This document shows, piece by piece, positions 1 through 5,405 of a stretch of 7,438 nt of DNA. The position numbers and the translations under genes are program-made. Positions within the stretch are counted from its first letter, which is position 1. Each line of letters begins with the position of its first letter. Source of the stretch: Fimbriiglobus sp. (GTDB lineage: Bacteria > Planctomycetota > Planctomycetia > Gemmatales > Gemmataceae); contig JANXTD010000070.1 in assembly GCA_025352585.1 (NCBI GenBank), positions 1-7,438 on the forward strand. The letters are read 5' to 3'. The notes under the pieces are model-generated. The model was not told the DNA's origin. It worked only from the letters and a program-made list of their open reading frames with translations, and made no database searches.

Positions 1-894
1 AAGGAGTTCCAGGACGGCCCGGCCAAGAAGCTCAACGAGGCGCTCCAGAAAGGCGACCTCGGCAAGGCCAAGGAGGAGCTGGACCAGCTCAAGAAGAAGG
101 TCAAGGACGGCAAGCTCTCTGAGGAGGAGAAGCAGGAACTCGCCAAGCAGTTCGAGAAGATGAAGGACCAACTCCAGCGCAACGACGCCGCCAAGCAGCG
201 CGAGGAGAAGTTGAAGCAGATGCTCGACGCCGCCAAGAAGGAGGGCCGGGAGCAGGACGCCGAGAGCCTCGAGCGCGAACTGAAGCAGGCGAAGGAGGAC
301 GGCCAGCAGTCGAAGGAGGCCGGCCGCGAACTCGCCGAGAAGCTGCAAAAGGCGAAGGACGCGCTCGACCAGGGCGACAACGAGGAGGCGGCGAAGCAAC
401 TCGAGCAGGCCGCGAAGTCGCTCGAAGCGACCGAGGCCGACTTGAAGGACCTTGAGGACGCCGAGAGCTACTTGCAGCGGCTGAAGGACGACAAGAAGGC
501 GGCGTGCAAGAAGTGCGAGGGCGAAGGGGATTGCGACGGCGAAGGGGATTGCGACGGGGACGGCAAGGGGAAAGGCAAGGGCAAGGGGAAGAGTAAGAAG
601 AACAACGGCGGCATCGGCGAGGGCGAGCGCGAGGAGAACAAGGACGCCAAGACGGCCAACGAGGACCAGCGCCTGAAGGGGATTTTCGACCCGCGCGGCA
701 AGAAGACCTACGGCGGCAGCACGAAAGGCCCGGCGTTCAAGACGGCGACGACGGGCGAACTCGGCCCGGCGATCCAGTCGGCGGCGCAAGAAGCCCCCGC
801 GGCGGCGGACAGCCAGCGGCTACCCCGCGACGCGAAGCAGGCGGTGAAGGAGTACTTCGAGGGCCTCGGCGGCCAAAGCCCCGGCGGCAAGTAG
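1..894 (+). CDS. Coiled-coil, Lys/Glu-rich protein, 5'-truncated by the window edge
   Basis: The reading frame is open from base 1 to the TAG at 892-894, so 297 C-terminal residues are visible and the true start lies outside the window; the internal ATG at 160 is not needed as a start. Residues about 1-165 are almost entirely Lys, Glu, Asp, Gln, Ala and Leu in heptad-like patterns, typical of long charged helices or coiled coils. Next come a cysteine cluster (C169-x2-C172-x5-C178-x5-C184), a tandem GEGDCD repeat and a Gly-Lys alternating run to about residue 198. The last 20 residues contain LPRDAKQAVKEYFEGLGG, a compact predicted helix that I believe recurs at the C-termini of large planctomycete coiled-coil proteins (recollection, not checked). 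No membrane segment is visible in this part. The function is unknown; a structural or scaffolding role is only a guess. The toxin-antitoxin pair begins 23 bp downstream on the same strand. Confidence 0.85.
   Translation, partial: KEFQDGPAKKLNEALQKGDLGKAKEELDQLKKKVKDGKLSEEEKQELAKQFEKMKDQLQRNDAAKQREEKLKQMLDAAKKEGREQDAESLERELKQAKEDGQQSKEAGRELAEKLQKAKDALDQGDNEEAAKQLEQAAKSLEATEADLKDLEDAESYLQRLKDDKKAACKKCEGEGDCDGEGDCDGDGKGKGKGKGKSKKNNGGIGEGEREENKDAKTANEDQRLKGIFDPRGKKTYGGSTKGPAFKTATTGELGPAIQSAAQEAPAAADSQRLPRDAKQAVKEYFEGLGGQSPGGK
520..555 (+). repeat. 18-bp perfect tandem duplication (two copies)
   Basis: The 18-mer ggcgaaggggattgcgac occurs twice back to back at 520-537 and 538-555 without a mismatch, in frame, each copy encoding GEGDCD. 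It is followed by a degenerate run of GGC/GGG and AAG/AAA codons encoding Gly-Lys repeats. The unit length keeps the frame, so copy number could change without breaking the protein. Confidence 0.95.
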
Positions 895-917
895 TCACCC
901 CCAACGGAGGAGTCGCG

Positions 918-1142
918 ATGGGACCGACGATGAAGGACCTGGGCATCGACAAGTTGCCCGCCGACCAGCGCACCGCGCTGGCCCAGGAGATCTGGCGGAG
1001 CCTCGACGACGCGCGGACCGTGCCGCCGTTGAGTGACGCGTTCAAGGCGGAGCTGGAGCGGCGTGACGCCGAGATGGACGCGAACCCCGGCGTCGCAGTC
1101 ACCTGGGCCGAGATGCGGGCGCAGTTAGGGTGGCGGTCGTGA
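918..1142 (+). CDS. Type II antitoxin, addiction-module component (PF09720/TIGR02574 family)
   Basis: This 74-residue acidic protein matches the 'putative addiction module component' family, the usual partner of RelE/ParE toxins. Family landmarks are visible in order: LPADQRTALAQEIWRSLDD (residues about 14-32), a Pro-Leu linker, then FKAELERRDAEMDANPG (about 40-56) and the closing TWAEMRAQL. Such proteins bind and neutralise the toxin encoded downstream and probably help autoregulate the operon; no separate DNA-binding domain is obvious. The ATG at 918 is preceded by GGAGGAG at 906-912 with a 5-nt spacer, a strong ribosome-binding site; the in-frame ATG at 930 would suit the family consensus but has no comparable site. 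The end overlaps the toxin gene by 4 or 13 nt depending on the toxin start, indicating translational coupling. Confidence 0.93.
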   Translation: MGPTMKDLGIDKLPADQRTALAQEIWRSLDDARTVPPLSDAFKAELERRDAEMDANPGVAVTWAEMRAQLGWRS

Positions 1143-1435
1143 GCTTGCCGTTCGACTTCAACCCCCACGCCCCTGGCGAGTTGCAAGCGGCGTACGAGTG
1201 GTACGACCGCCTGCGTCCGGACCTCGCGGACGCCTTCGCCGCGTCCGCCGATCGCGCTTTCGACGCGATCACCGCCAACCCGCTCGGTTTCGGCGCGGCC
1301 TACCTCGACATCCGCGCGGCACCCTTGGCGGGGTTCCCGTACGTCGTTTACTACCGCGTGTTACGGAACCGCGTGCGGGATCTGGCCGTCCACCACACGT
1401 CCCGCGACCCGGCGGCGTGGCAATCGCGGAAGTGA
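1130..1435 (+). CDS. RelE/ParE-family toxin
   Basis: This protein of 98-101 residues has the RelE/ParE (PF05016) architecture. An N-terminal beta strand (FDFNPHAPGEL) leads into the two long helices, marked by AAYEWYDRLRPDLADAF and the DAITANPLGF turn. The C-terminal sheet carries DIRAAPLAGFPYVVYYRV (residues about 60-77) and the closing AVHHTSRDPAAW. Family members are ribosome-dependent mRNA endonucleases (RelE type) or gyrase poisons (ParE type); the sequence alone does not decide which. The conserved FPY, the Arg before it and the H-x-x-R near the end are all present, and no disruption is visible, so it is probably active. Two starts are possible: GTG at 1130 or GTG at 1139. The latter gives a GTGA overlap with the antitoxin stop and has a GGG-rich stretch just upstream, so I slightly favour it; the longer form is given. 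Confidence 0.93.
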   Translation: MAVVSLPFDFNPHAPGELQAAYEWYDRLRPDLADAFAASADRAFDAITANPLGFGAAYLDIRAAPLAGFPYVVYYRVLRNRVRDLAVHHTSRDPAAWQSRK

Positions 1436-1439
1436 GCCG

Positions 1440-1461
1440 CCAGCGACTCTTGGGGAGCTGG
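1440..1461. terminator. Weak stem-loop between convergent genes
   Basis: The 39-bp gap between the converging toxin and kinase genes contains a short inverted repeat: CCAGC at 1440-1444 pairs with GCTGG at 1457-1461, with an alternative pairing through CTC and GAG inside. There is no T-run on either side, so it is a poor intrinsic terminator. The call rests mainly on its location. Confidence 0.25.
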
Positions 1462-1474
1462 CTCGCCGATCATG

Positions 1475-2431
1475 TCAGCGGAAGAGTTGCGACTTGGGGA
1501 TTGACGCCTCACTCGTGGTGCTCGAGCGGATCACCAACTTGCTGTCCCCGCCGCGGTCGGCCTGGAGGCCGTGGGCCGCCAGCAGCGACTTCACCAGCTC
1601 CGTGCAACTCGGGTAGCGATCCTGCGGGATCGGCGAGAGTGCCCGCGCCAGGGCCAGCCGCTCCGCCATGACCAGCCGCGACAGGTCGGGTTCGGGCCGG
1701 GCGTAGCCCCGCAGCTTCTCGCGGTCGCGCGGCGGCTCCGGGTACGGGAAGTGGCCGGTCGCCAGGACGTGGTAGGTCACCCCCAGGCTGAACTGGTCGC
1801 TGCGCTCGCTCAGGCTGCCCTGGAAGACCTCCGGGGCCGTGTACTCCGCCGTGCCGTGCCGGGGGCACGGGGTCACCGCGCCGCTGGTCGGGGTCGCCAG
1901 GCCGTAGTCGGCCAGCATCGCCCGGTCGCCGCGCAAGAGGATGTTGTTCGGCTTGATGTCGCCGTGCTGGAGGCCGACGAGCCGGCCGTCGATGCGGTGC
2001 TTGCGGGCGTTGAGGAAGTCCAGCCCCGCCGCGACCTCGACGAGGTACGGGGCGAGCTTCGGCACCTCGATCGCGTGGCCCAACTCGTCCAGGTAGACTT
2101 CGAGGAGGTCCATCAGCGACGCCTCGGCGAGGTCCATCGCGATCACGATGCAGCCGGGCAGCGACCAGACCTGGCGGATCTTAAGGAGGTTGTCGTGGGA
2201 CAGCTCGCGAATCGCCTGGAGCGAGCGGATCTCGCGGGCCGTCTGGGCGACGGTCGCGCTCGACATGAACTTCATGGCGACGAGTTGGCCGGACGGCGTG
2301 GAGGCCTCCCAGACGGTGGCGAAGGCCCCGCGGCCGCGCAAGGCGAGCAGGCGGTAGCCGGGGAAGGGGACGGCCCCGACCTCCGGCTGGAAGGCCCCGA
2401 GCATCGACGGGTGGAGCGGCACGGCGGACAC
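1475..2431 (-). CDS. Soluble Ser/Thr protein kinase, non-RD type with a DYG motif
   Basis: This 318-residue Hanks-type (bacterial eukaryotic-like) kinase has a complete catalytic domain. Visible are the glycine loop G33-x-G35-x4-V40, the ATP-anchoring lysine K54 in VAMK, the helix-C glutamate E67, the catalytic loop H156-G-D158-I-K160-P-N-N163, the metal-binding D175-Y-G177, the APE motif ending at E201, the structural aspartate D212 and the late arginine R272. All catalytic residues are present, so activity is expected. HGD replaces HRD, making it a non-RD kinase that probably does not need activation-loop phosphorylation through the usual Arg contact; DYG replaces DFG. No transmembrane helix or sensor domain follows the kinase domain, only a Ser/Thr-rich tail from about residue 296, so it should be cytoplasmic. 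The GTG start is supported by GAGGAG at 2437-2442 with a 5-nt spacer. It lies 74 bp downstream of the Nudix gene. The substrate is unknown. Confidence 0.95.
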   Translation of the reverse strand: MSAVPLHPSMLGAFQPEVGAVPFPGYRLLALRGRGAFATVWEASTPSGQLVAMKFMSSATVAQTAREIRSLQAIRELSHDNLLKIRQVWSLPGCIVIAMDLAEASLMDLLEVYLDELGHAIEVPKLAPYLVEVAAGLDFLNARKHRIDGRLVGLQHGDIKPNNILLRGDRAMLADYGLATPTSGAVTPCPRHGTAEYTAPEVFQGSLSERSDQFSLGVTYHVLATGHFPYPEPPRDREKLRGYARPEPDLSRLVMAERLALARALSPIPQDRYPSCTELVKSLLAAHGLQADRGGDSKLVIRSSTTSEASIPKSQLFR

Positions 2432-2442
2432 ACAGTCTCCTC

Positions 2443-2461
2443 GAAGGCGGGGCCGGCCTTC
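2443..2461 (-). repeat. Hairpin abutting the kinase ribosome-binding site
   Basis: GAAGGC at 2443-2448 and GCCTTC at 2456-2461 form a 6-bp perfect stem with a 7-nt GC-rich loop. On the minus strand the hairpin ends exactly where the GAGGAG ribosome-binding site of the kinase begins. It could affect kinase translation or be a weak attenuator after the Nudix gene; with this base composition it could also be chance. Confidence 0.35.
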
Positions 2462-2475
2462 TGGCCCACTCAGGG

Positions 2476-2484
2476 CTTATAGCA
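2476..2484 (-). promoter_or_regulatory. Candidate extended -10 promoter for the kinase gene
   Basis: The minus strand reads TGCTATAAG here, an extended -10 motif (TGn followed by TATAAG, five of six matches to TATAAT) in the otherwise very GC-rich gap between the Nudix stop and the kinase start. It lies about 45 bp before the GTG start. No good -35 box stands 16-19 bp upstream, which an extended -10 does not strictly need. Confidence 0.35.
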
Positions 2485-2505
2485 CGCAACGCAACGCGCG
2501 GGCGA

Positions 2506-3000
2506 CTATCGCGGCAAAGTCGTCACCGACCAGCCCAGCGGCCGGCCGCTCTCGTAGGGCATCACGCCGTGGAACGGCGGGGCAGTCACGTCGAGGACCG
2601 CCGGCAGGAAGTGCCGGTCGCCCTCCCACATTGGGAGGCCGGGCACGTCGGCCAGGGCGACCCAGTGGAGGGTGCCCTCGGCGTTCGACGGCGGCGGGGT
2701 GCCGGTGAACGCCGTGACGCGGAACAGGAAGCCGAACCAGTCCTCGCCGGCCGCGCCGAAGCCGGGCCAACTCACCGTCCCGGCCAGGTGCAACTCGTCA
2801 CACTCCAGCCCCGCCTCCTCGCGGACCTCGCGGCGAACCCCGGTGACGATGTCCTCGCCGGCTTCGAGCTTGCCGCCGAGGCCGTTGTACTTGCCGAGGT
2901 GTACGTCCGACGGCCGGGCTGTGCGGTGGACGAGCAGGACCGCGCCGCCGTCGGGCGAGAAGACGTAGGCCAGCGTGCCCAGGATCGGCGTGTACGGCAT
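2506..3000 (-). CDS. Nudix hydrolase, MutT/MTH1-like
   Basis: This 164-residue protein carries an intact Nudix box (G-x5-E-x7-REU-x-EE-x-GU) at residues 43-65, with G43, E49, R57, E58, E61, E62 and G64 all in place for divalent metal and pyrophosphate hydrolysis. The preceding LGKYNGLGGK and the later MWEGDRHFLPAVLD (residues about 124-137) resemble 8-oxo-dGTP diphosphatase (MTH1-type) members, so cleansing of oxidised nucleotides is the likeliest role; Nudix substrate calls from sequence are uncertain. The protein is cytoplasmic, with no signal peptide. The ATG at 2998-3000 follows the stop of the small membrane protein by 9 bp and lacks a clear Shine-Dalgarno sequence, which suggests translation coupled to the upstream gene. 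Confidence 0.93.
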   Translation of the reverse strand: MPYTPILGTLAYVFSPDGGAVLLVHRTARPSDVHLGKYNGLGGKLEAGEDIVTGVRREVREEAGLECDELHLAGTVSWPGFGAAGEDWFGFLFRVTAFTGTPPPSNAEGTLHWVALADVPGLPMWEGDRHFLPAVLDVTAPPFHGVMPYESGRPLGWSVTTLPR

Positions 3001-3009
3001 GGGGGAGTT

Positions 3010-3180
3010 CTACCGCGCCGGGATGTTGACGATCACCGCGGGGGCGACGCTCACGGCGGCCGGCTTCGGCGGCAGGGCGGCGGCGGCCCCGGCGTCGGGC
3101 GGCTTCTGGAAGTAGACCACCGCGACCACCACCACCGCCGCCAGGCCGGCCAGTAAACCGAGCTTCGAGTCGTTCGTCAT
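3010..3180 (-). CDS. Small single-pass membrane protein (56 aa)
   Basis: This short gene translates to 56 residues: a polar N-terminus (MTNDSK), one hydrophobic helix of about 17 residues (LGLLAGLAAVVVVAVVY, residues 7-23), then a Lys/Pro/Ala-rich tail ending NIPAR. It looks like an N-terminally anchored small membrane protein; which side the tail occupies cannot be decided. Its ATG has an AAGGGG element about 7-8 nt upstream and its TAG lies 9 bp before the Nudix start, so the two genes should be co-transcribed. From memory, similar MTNDSKLGL-type short proteins occur in Gemmata relatives (unchecked). The function is unknown. Its short length means automatic annotation may miss it. Confidence 0.75.
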   Translation of the reverse strand: MTNDSKLGLLAGLAAVVVVAVVYFQKPPDAGAAAALPPKPAAVSVAPAVIVNIPAR

Positions 3181-3218
3181 CGGGGAACCCCTTGCGCCAG
3201 AGTCTTTCCCCTATTTGT

Positions 3219-3255
3219 GGCTCAAGTCCCGCCCGCACGCCGCCGGACTTGAGCC
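3219..3255. repeat. 11-bp perfect inverted repeat, possible terminator
   Basis: GGCTCAAGTCC at 3219-3229 and GGACTTGAGCC at 3245-3255 are exact reverse complements separated by 15 GC-rich bases. On the minus strand the structure begins 17 nt after the stop codon of the GT-C-like gene and lies 38 bp upstream of the small membrane protein start. The stem is strong but no T-tract follows, so it is either a non-canonical terminator or processing stem, or an operator for the downstream genes. Confidence 0.6.
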
Positions 3256-3272
3256 GAACTCCGGCGATTGTG

Positions 3273-4442
3273 TCAGGCGGCGCTCACGCCGTCGGCACAA
3301 GCGGCGACACGCGCGGATGCGGCACACCTTGCCCGAATGGCACGATCGGTCGCCATGCCCAAGACCGCGAAGCCGCAGGCGACGACGGGGAACATGAAGC
3401 GGTTGCCGACTTCGCTGCCGCCGTGCCGGCCGTCGTAGGGGGCGAACAGCGCGAGCGTCAACGCCGCCGTCGCCAGCGCCGCGGCGAACGCCGGCCGGCC
3501 GCCGGGGACCGGCCCACGCCGCGCCAGGAACAGCGTCGCGAAGGGCACCAGCGCGATCAGCGGCGCGGTCCACAAGAGACCGACGGTCGGGTTCATCATC
3601 AGGTCGAGCAGCCCGGCCAGCGGCGGCTCGGTGAAGCGCGACGAGTGGTCGGCCAGGCCAATCACGCCATTCACGACGTGCAGCTCTCGCTCGTAGCCGG
3701 TGACCCACGGTGCCCCGAATTGCAGCGTGTTGCACGCCAGCCCCGGCAGCAGCCCCACGACCCCCGCGACGACGACCTTGACCAGCGTCAGCGCCCGCGG
3801 CGACTGCCACAGCACCAGCGCGAGCACCGGCAGCAGCGGCACGGCGACGTACAACTTCGCGCTGACGGCGAGGCCGGCGCACAGGCCGGCAGCGAGGGGG
3901 CGGTTGGCGTTCGCGGCGACCAGCGCGCCGACGAGCAGGGCCGTCAAGAAGAGGTCGGGCGAGAAGTCGAAGGCGAAGCGGATCAGCGGCGTCGTGGTGA
4001 GGGCCAGCAGCGCAGCGACCCACGCGCCGGGGCCACCGCCGCCGAGGGTCGCCACGCCGACGAGCAGCAGGTCCAAGACGATGAGGTTGAAGAGCAAGAA
4101 GCCGAGCGTCCCGAGCGCGGCGTAGAGCGGCAGTGCCGAGAGGCCGAGCAGGGGCGACTGCTTGATGGTGAGGTACTCGCCCTGGGCCCAGCCGAAGTAG
4201 CCGCACGGGGCTTCGAGTTGCGGCAGCACCTCGGCGAGGTTTTTCGCCTCGGGGAAGCACTGGTTGAGCAAGTCGAGGTCGCCGTCCTCCCGGACGGACT
4301 GCGCGGCGGCGGCGTAGTAGTACGAGTCGCCGTGCAGGAAGCCGGCGGGGTTCGAGCGCAGCCCCGGCACCACGACGGCGAGCTGGACGAGCGTCGCGGC
4401 GAGGGCGACCGCGGCGCGGAGTTTGAGCGAGCAACGGTTCAT
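3273..4442 (-). CDS. Multi-pass membrane protein, GT-C glycosyltransferase-like
   Basis: This protein of 389 residues has about nine to ten hydrophobic segments (roughly 10-27, 99-133, 141-157, 163-178, 184-212, 222-236, 286-306, 317-334, 347-365), marking it as an integral inner-membrane protein. After the first helix an extracytoplasmic loop carries FLHGDSYYY (residues 36-43), with an Asp where GT-C/PMT/ArnT-type enzymes keep their catalytic acid, then YLTIKQSPLLG (90-100), resembling the K-x-x-P-G segment of related proteins. Near the end YDGRHGGSEVGNRFMFPV (336-353) is like the GGxxxGxR segment of planctomycete glycosyltransferase-like proteins. The expected reaction is transfer of a sugar from a polyprenyl-phosphate donor, but donor and acceptor are unknown, and overall similarity to characterised enzymes looks low. 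I chose the ATG at 4440-4442; an in-frame GTG at 4460 would add six residues. Neither start has a strong Shine-Dalgarno sequence. Confidence 0.88.
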   Translation of the reverse strand: MNRCSLKLRAAVALAATLVQLAVVVPGLRSNPAGFLHGDSYYYAAAAQSVREDGDLDLLNQCFPEAKNLAEVLPQLEAPCGYFGWAQGEYLTIKQSPLLGLSALPLYAALGTLGFLLFNLIVLDLLLVGVATLGGGGPGAWVAALLALTTTPLIRFAFDFSPDLFLTALLVGALVAANANRPLAAGLCAGLAVSAKLYVAVPLLPVLALVLWQSPRALTLVKVVVAGVVGLLPGLACNTLQFGAPWVTGYERELHVVNGVIGLADHSSRFTEPPLAGLLDLMMNPTVGLLWTAPLIALVPFATLFLARRGPVPGGRPAFAAALATAALTLALFAPYDGRHGGSEVGNRFMFPVVACGFAVLGMATDRAIRARCAASARVAACADGVSAA

Positions 4443-4953
4443 GAGGCCAGCGTAGCACACTCGCGGCGGGTCGTGTGCCGGCTAGCACTCCAGCGCTTGT
4501 CTCCCGCGTTGTGAGTTCGCGGATTGCCTCTCGCGCCAGCCCACCGCCGCCGGTACCACCGCGCAGGGGGTTCCCACGCCGCGACTCAAGCCCCTGGCCG
4601 TGACCGACGACGAGCGCTAAGCTGAAGGCGTGGGTCCGGCGGCCCAAGACCGCCCAGCGGCTCGCGCTGCGGCCCCGCATCGTCCTCGCCGCCGCCGACG
4701 GCCTGGGCAACACCGCCATTCGCCGCCGGCCGCGGCGGAGTGCGTCGGGGCGTCGGCGACGAGGGACAGCGAGCGGGCGGCCATGAGGCGGAGTCTCGGG
4801 CGCGAGGCGGAGTGGCAACCGGTTATGATGGGCGTGCGGGACGCCGTGATACAAGGTAGCGACGGGAAACGAACGAGTTGCTGGAGATGGCCTTGTTACC
4901 GGCCAACACTGCATGAGGTCATGGTCTTGGCCTGCGAAGCCCTTCAGAGATCA
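4443..4953. other. 511-bp gap without an intact gene
   Basis: Apart from the IS630-type relic at 4582-4720, I see no supported gene here. Open frames in the segment run in Arg/Pro/Ala-rich shadow composition. Close to the GT-C-like start there is a 6-bp inverted repeat (GCACAC at 4455-4460, GTGTGC at 4473-4478) and the hexamer TAGCAC occurs at 4453-4458 and 4483-4488, possibly regulatory but weak. From about 4840 the base composition shifts to lower GC, continuing into the two genes that follow. Confidence 0.6.
4582..4720 (+). pseudogene. Relic of an IS630-type transposase N-terminus, frameshifted
   Basis: Frame 4582-4617 reads RLKPLAVTDDER and then hits TAA at 4618-4620. Moving to the frame of 4616 restores the expected continuation AKLKAWVRRPKTAQRLALRP and then RIVLAAADGLGNTAI up to 4720. 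Joined, this matches the usual start of IS630-family transposases, where (L)T-x-(D/E)-ER, a TAQ-x-LALR-x-RIVL segment and a GL-x-N-x-x(V/I) turn lead into a helix-turn-helix. The join requires loss of 2 nt at about 4615-4617 (GAGCGC-GCTAAG expected, GAGCGCTAAG seen). After 4720 the frame dissolves into Arg-rich sequence and no DDE catalytic domain follows, so only about 46 residues of a roughly 340-residue protein survive. No terminal inverted repeats were identified. The family call is from remembered consensus. Confidence 0.65.
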
Positions 4954-5313
4954 TCAAACAATGACGGATGTTCCAGGGCCATCGAACTGGAGCGCCTCGT
5001 AGGAGGGGTCGTTGTCGTAGACGGTGAGCGACTCGCCGTTGGAGAACTCGATCGTCAAGCTCTCAGGCGGGATGGTCGTCGCAGACACAACCTTCGCACC
5101 GAGAAGGGATGTCAGCGTCGAGCCGCTCCGAGGGAAAGAAAAGTCCCCGGACAAGTCACTTGGTGGAGCAGCCGAATGCGTGAAAACACTCTGAATGCTC
5201 AGAGTCACGTCGCCATCAAAGTTCAACCGGATTTGATACTCGCCGATGCAAAGCTGGGTAAGCTCCCGGTCTGTCAATGCTGCGAACTCTTCAGATGGCG
5301 GAAAGCCGTACAT
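4954..5313 (-). CDS. Small protein resembling DUF6188-type proteins
   Basis: This 119-residue acidic protein has no signal peptide or membrane segment. The pattern is an N-terminal LTDRELTQLCIGEYQIRLNF (residues 13-32), a strand DVTLSIQSVF, a core SLLGAKVVSATTIPPESLTIEF (69-90), then SNGESLTVYDNDPSYEALQF (91-110) and a final GPGTSVIV. The order 'cannot-beat strand, G-x-x-V, L-x-(I/L)-x-F-x-(D/N)G-x-x-L-x-V, (D)-x-x-YE' resembles DUF6188-like beta-rich proteins, some of which sit beside polymorphic toxins as immunity proteins; the family call is tentative. The ATG at 5311-5313 has a weak AGGTAA upstream. It lies 92 bp after the 178-aa gene on the same strand and shares its low GC (53-60% in two hand-counted 60-bp lines), suggesting a pair acquired together. 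The function is unknown. Confidence 0.72.
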   Translation of the reverse strand: MYGFPPSEEFAALTDRELTQLCIGEYQIRLNFDGDVTLSIQSVFTHSAAPPSDLSGDFSFPRSGSTLTSLLGAKVVSATTIPPESLTIEFSNGESLTVYDNDPSYEALQFDGPGTSVIV

Positions 5314-5405
5314 GAGGTTACCTGGGTAGCGGTGAGCAAGAGGGTGTGACCTATCAGGTTAGCGACGGCGGGCGATGTGGAGTCTTCGCATTGTGCCCGG
5401 CGAGT

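Noticed and set aside
1571..2482. Plus-strand open frame antisense to the kinase
   Set aside because: The kinase on the other strand has all catalytic motifs; this frame is its shadow.
2569..3156. Plus-strand open frame antisense to the Nudix gene
   Set aside because: The Nudix box lies on the other strand; the frame has no recognisable content.
3192..4514. Plus-strand open frame of 440 codons
   Set aside because: It is antisense to the GT-C-like gene; its Arg/Gln/Glu-rich composition mirrors the opposite strand's codons and no motif is visible.
3211..4914. Minus-strand open frame of 567 codons
   Set aside because: It overlaps the GT-C-like gene in another frame and translates to Arg/Pro/Ala-rich sequence without domain pattern, as expected from GC-rich shadow frames.
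4912..4923. CATGA-GG-TCATG inverted repeat after the DUF6188-like gene
   Set aside because: Five-base arms with no T-tract and no position-specific support; probably chance.
4630..5349. Plus-strand open frame of 239 codons spanning the gap and the DUF6188-like gene
   Set aside because: Its first part is an out-of-frame reading of the transposase relic and its second part is antisense to the DUF6188-like gene; its composition changes abruptly between the two.
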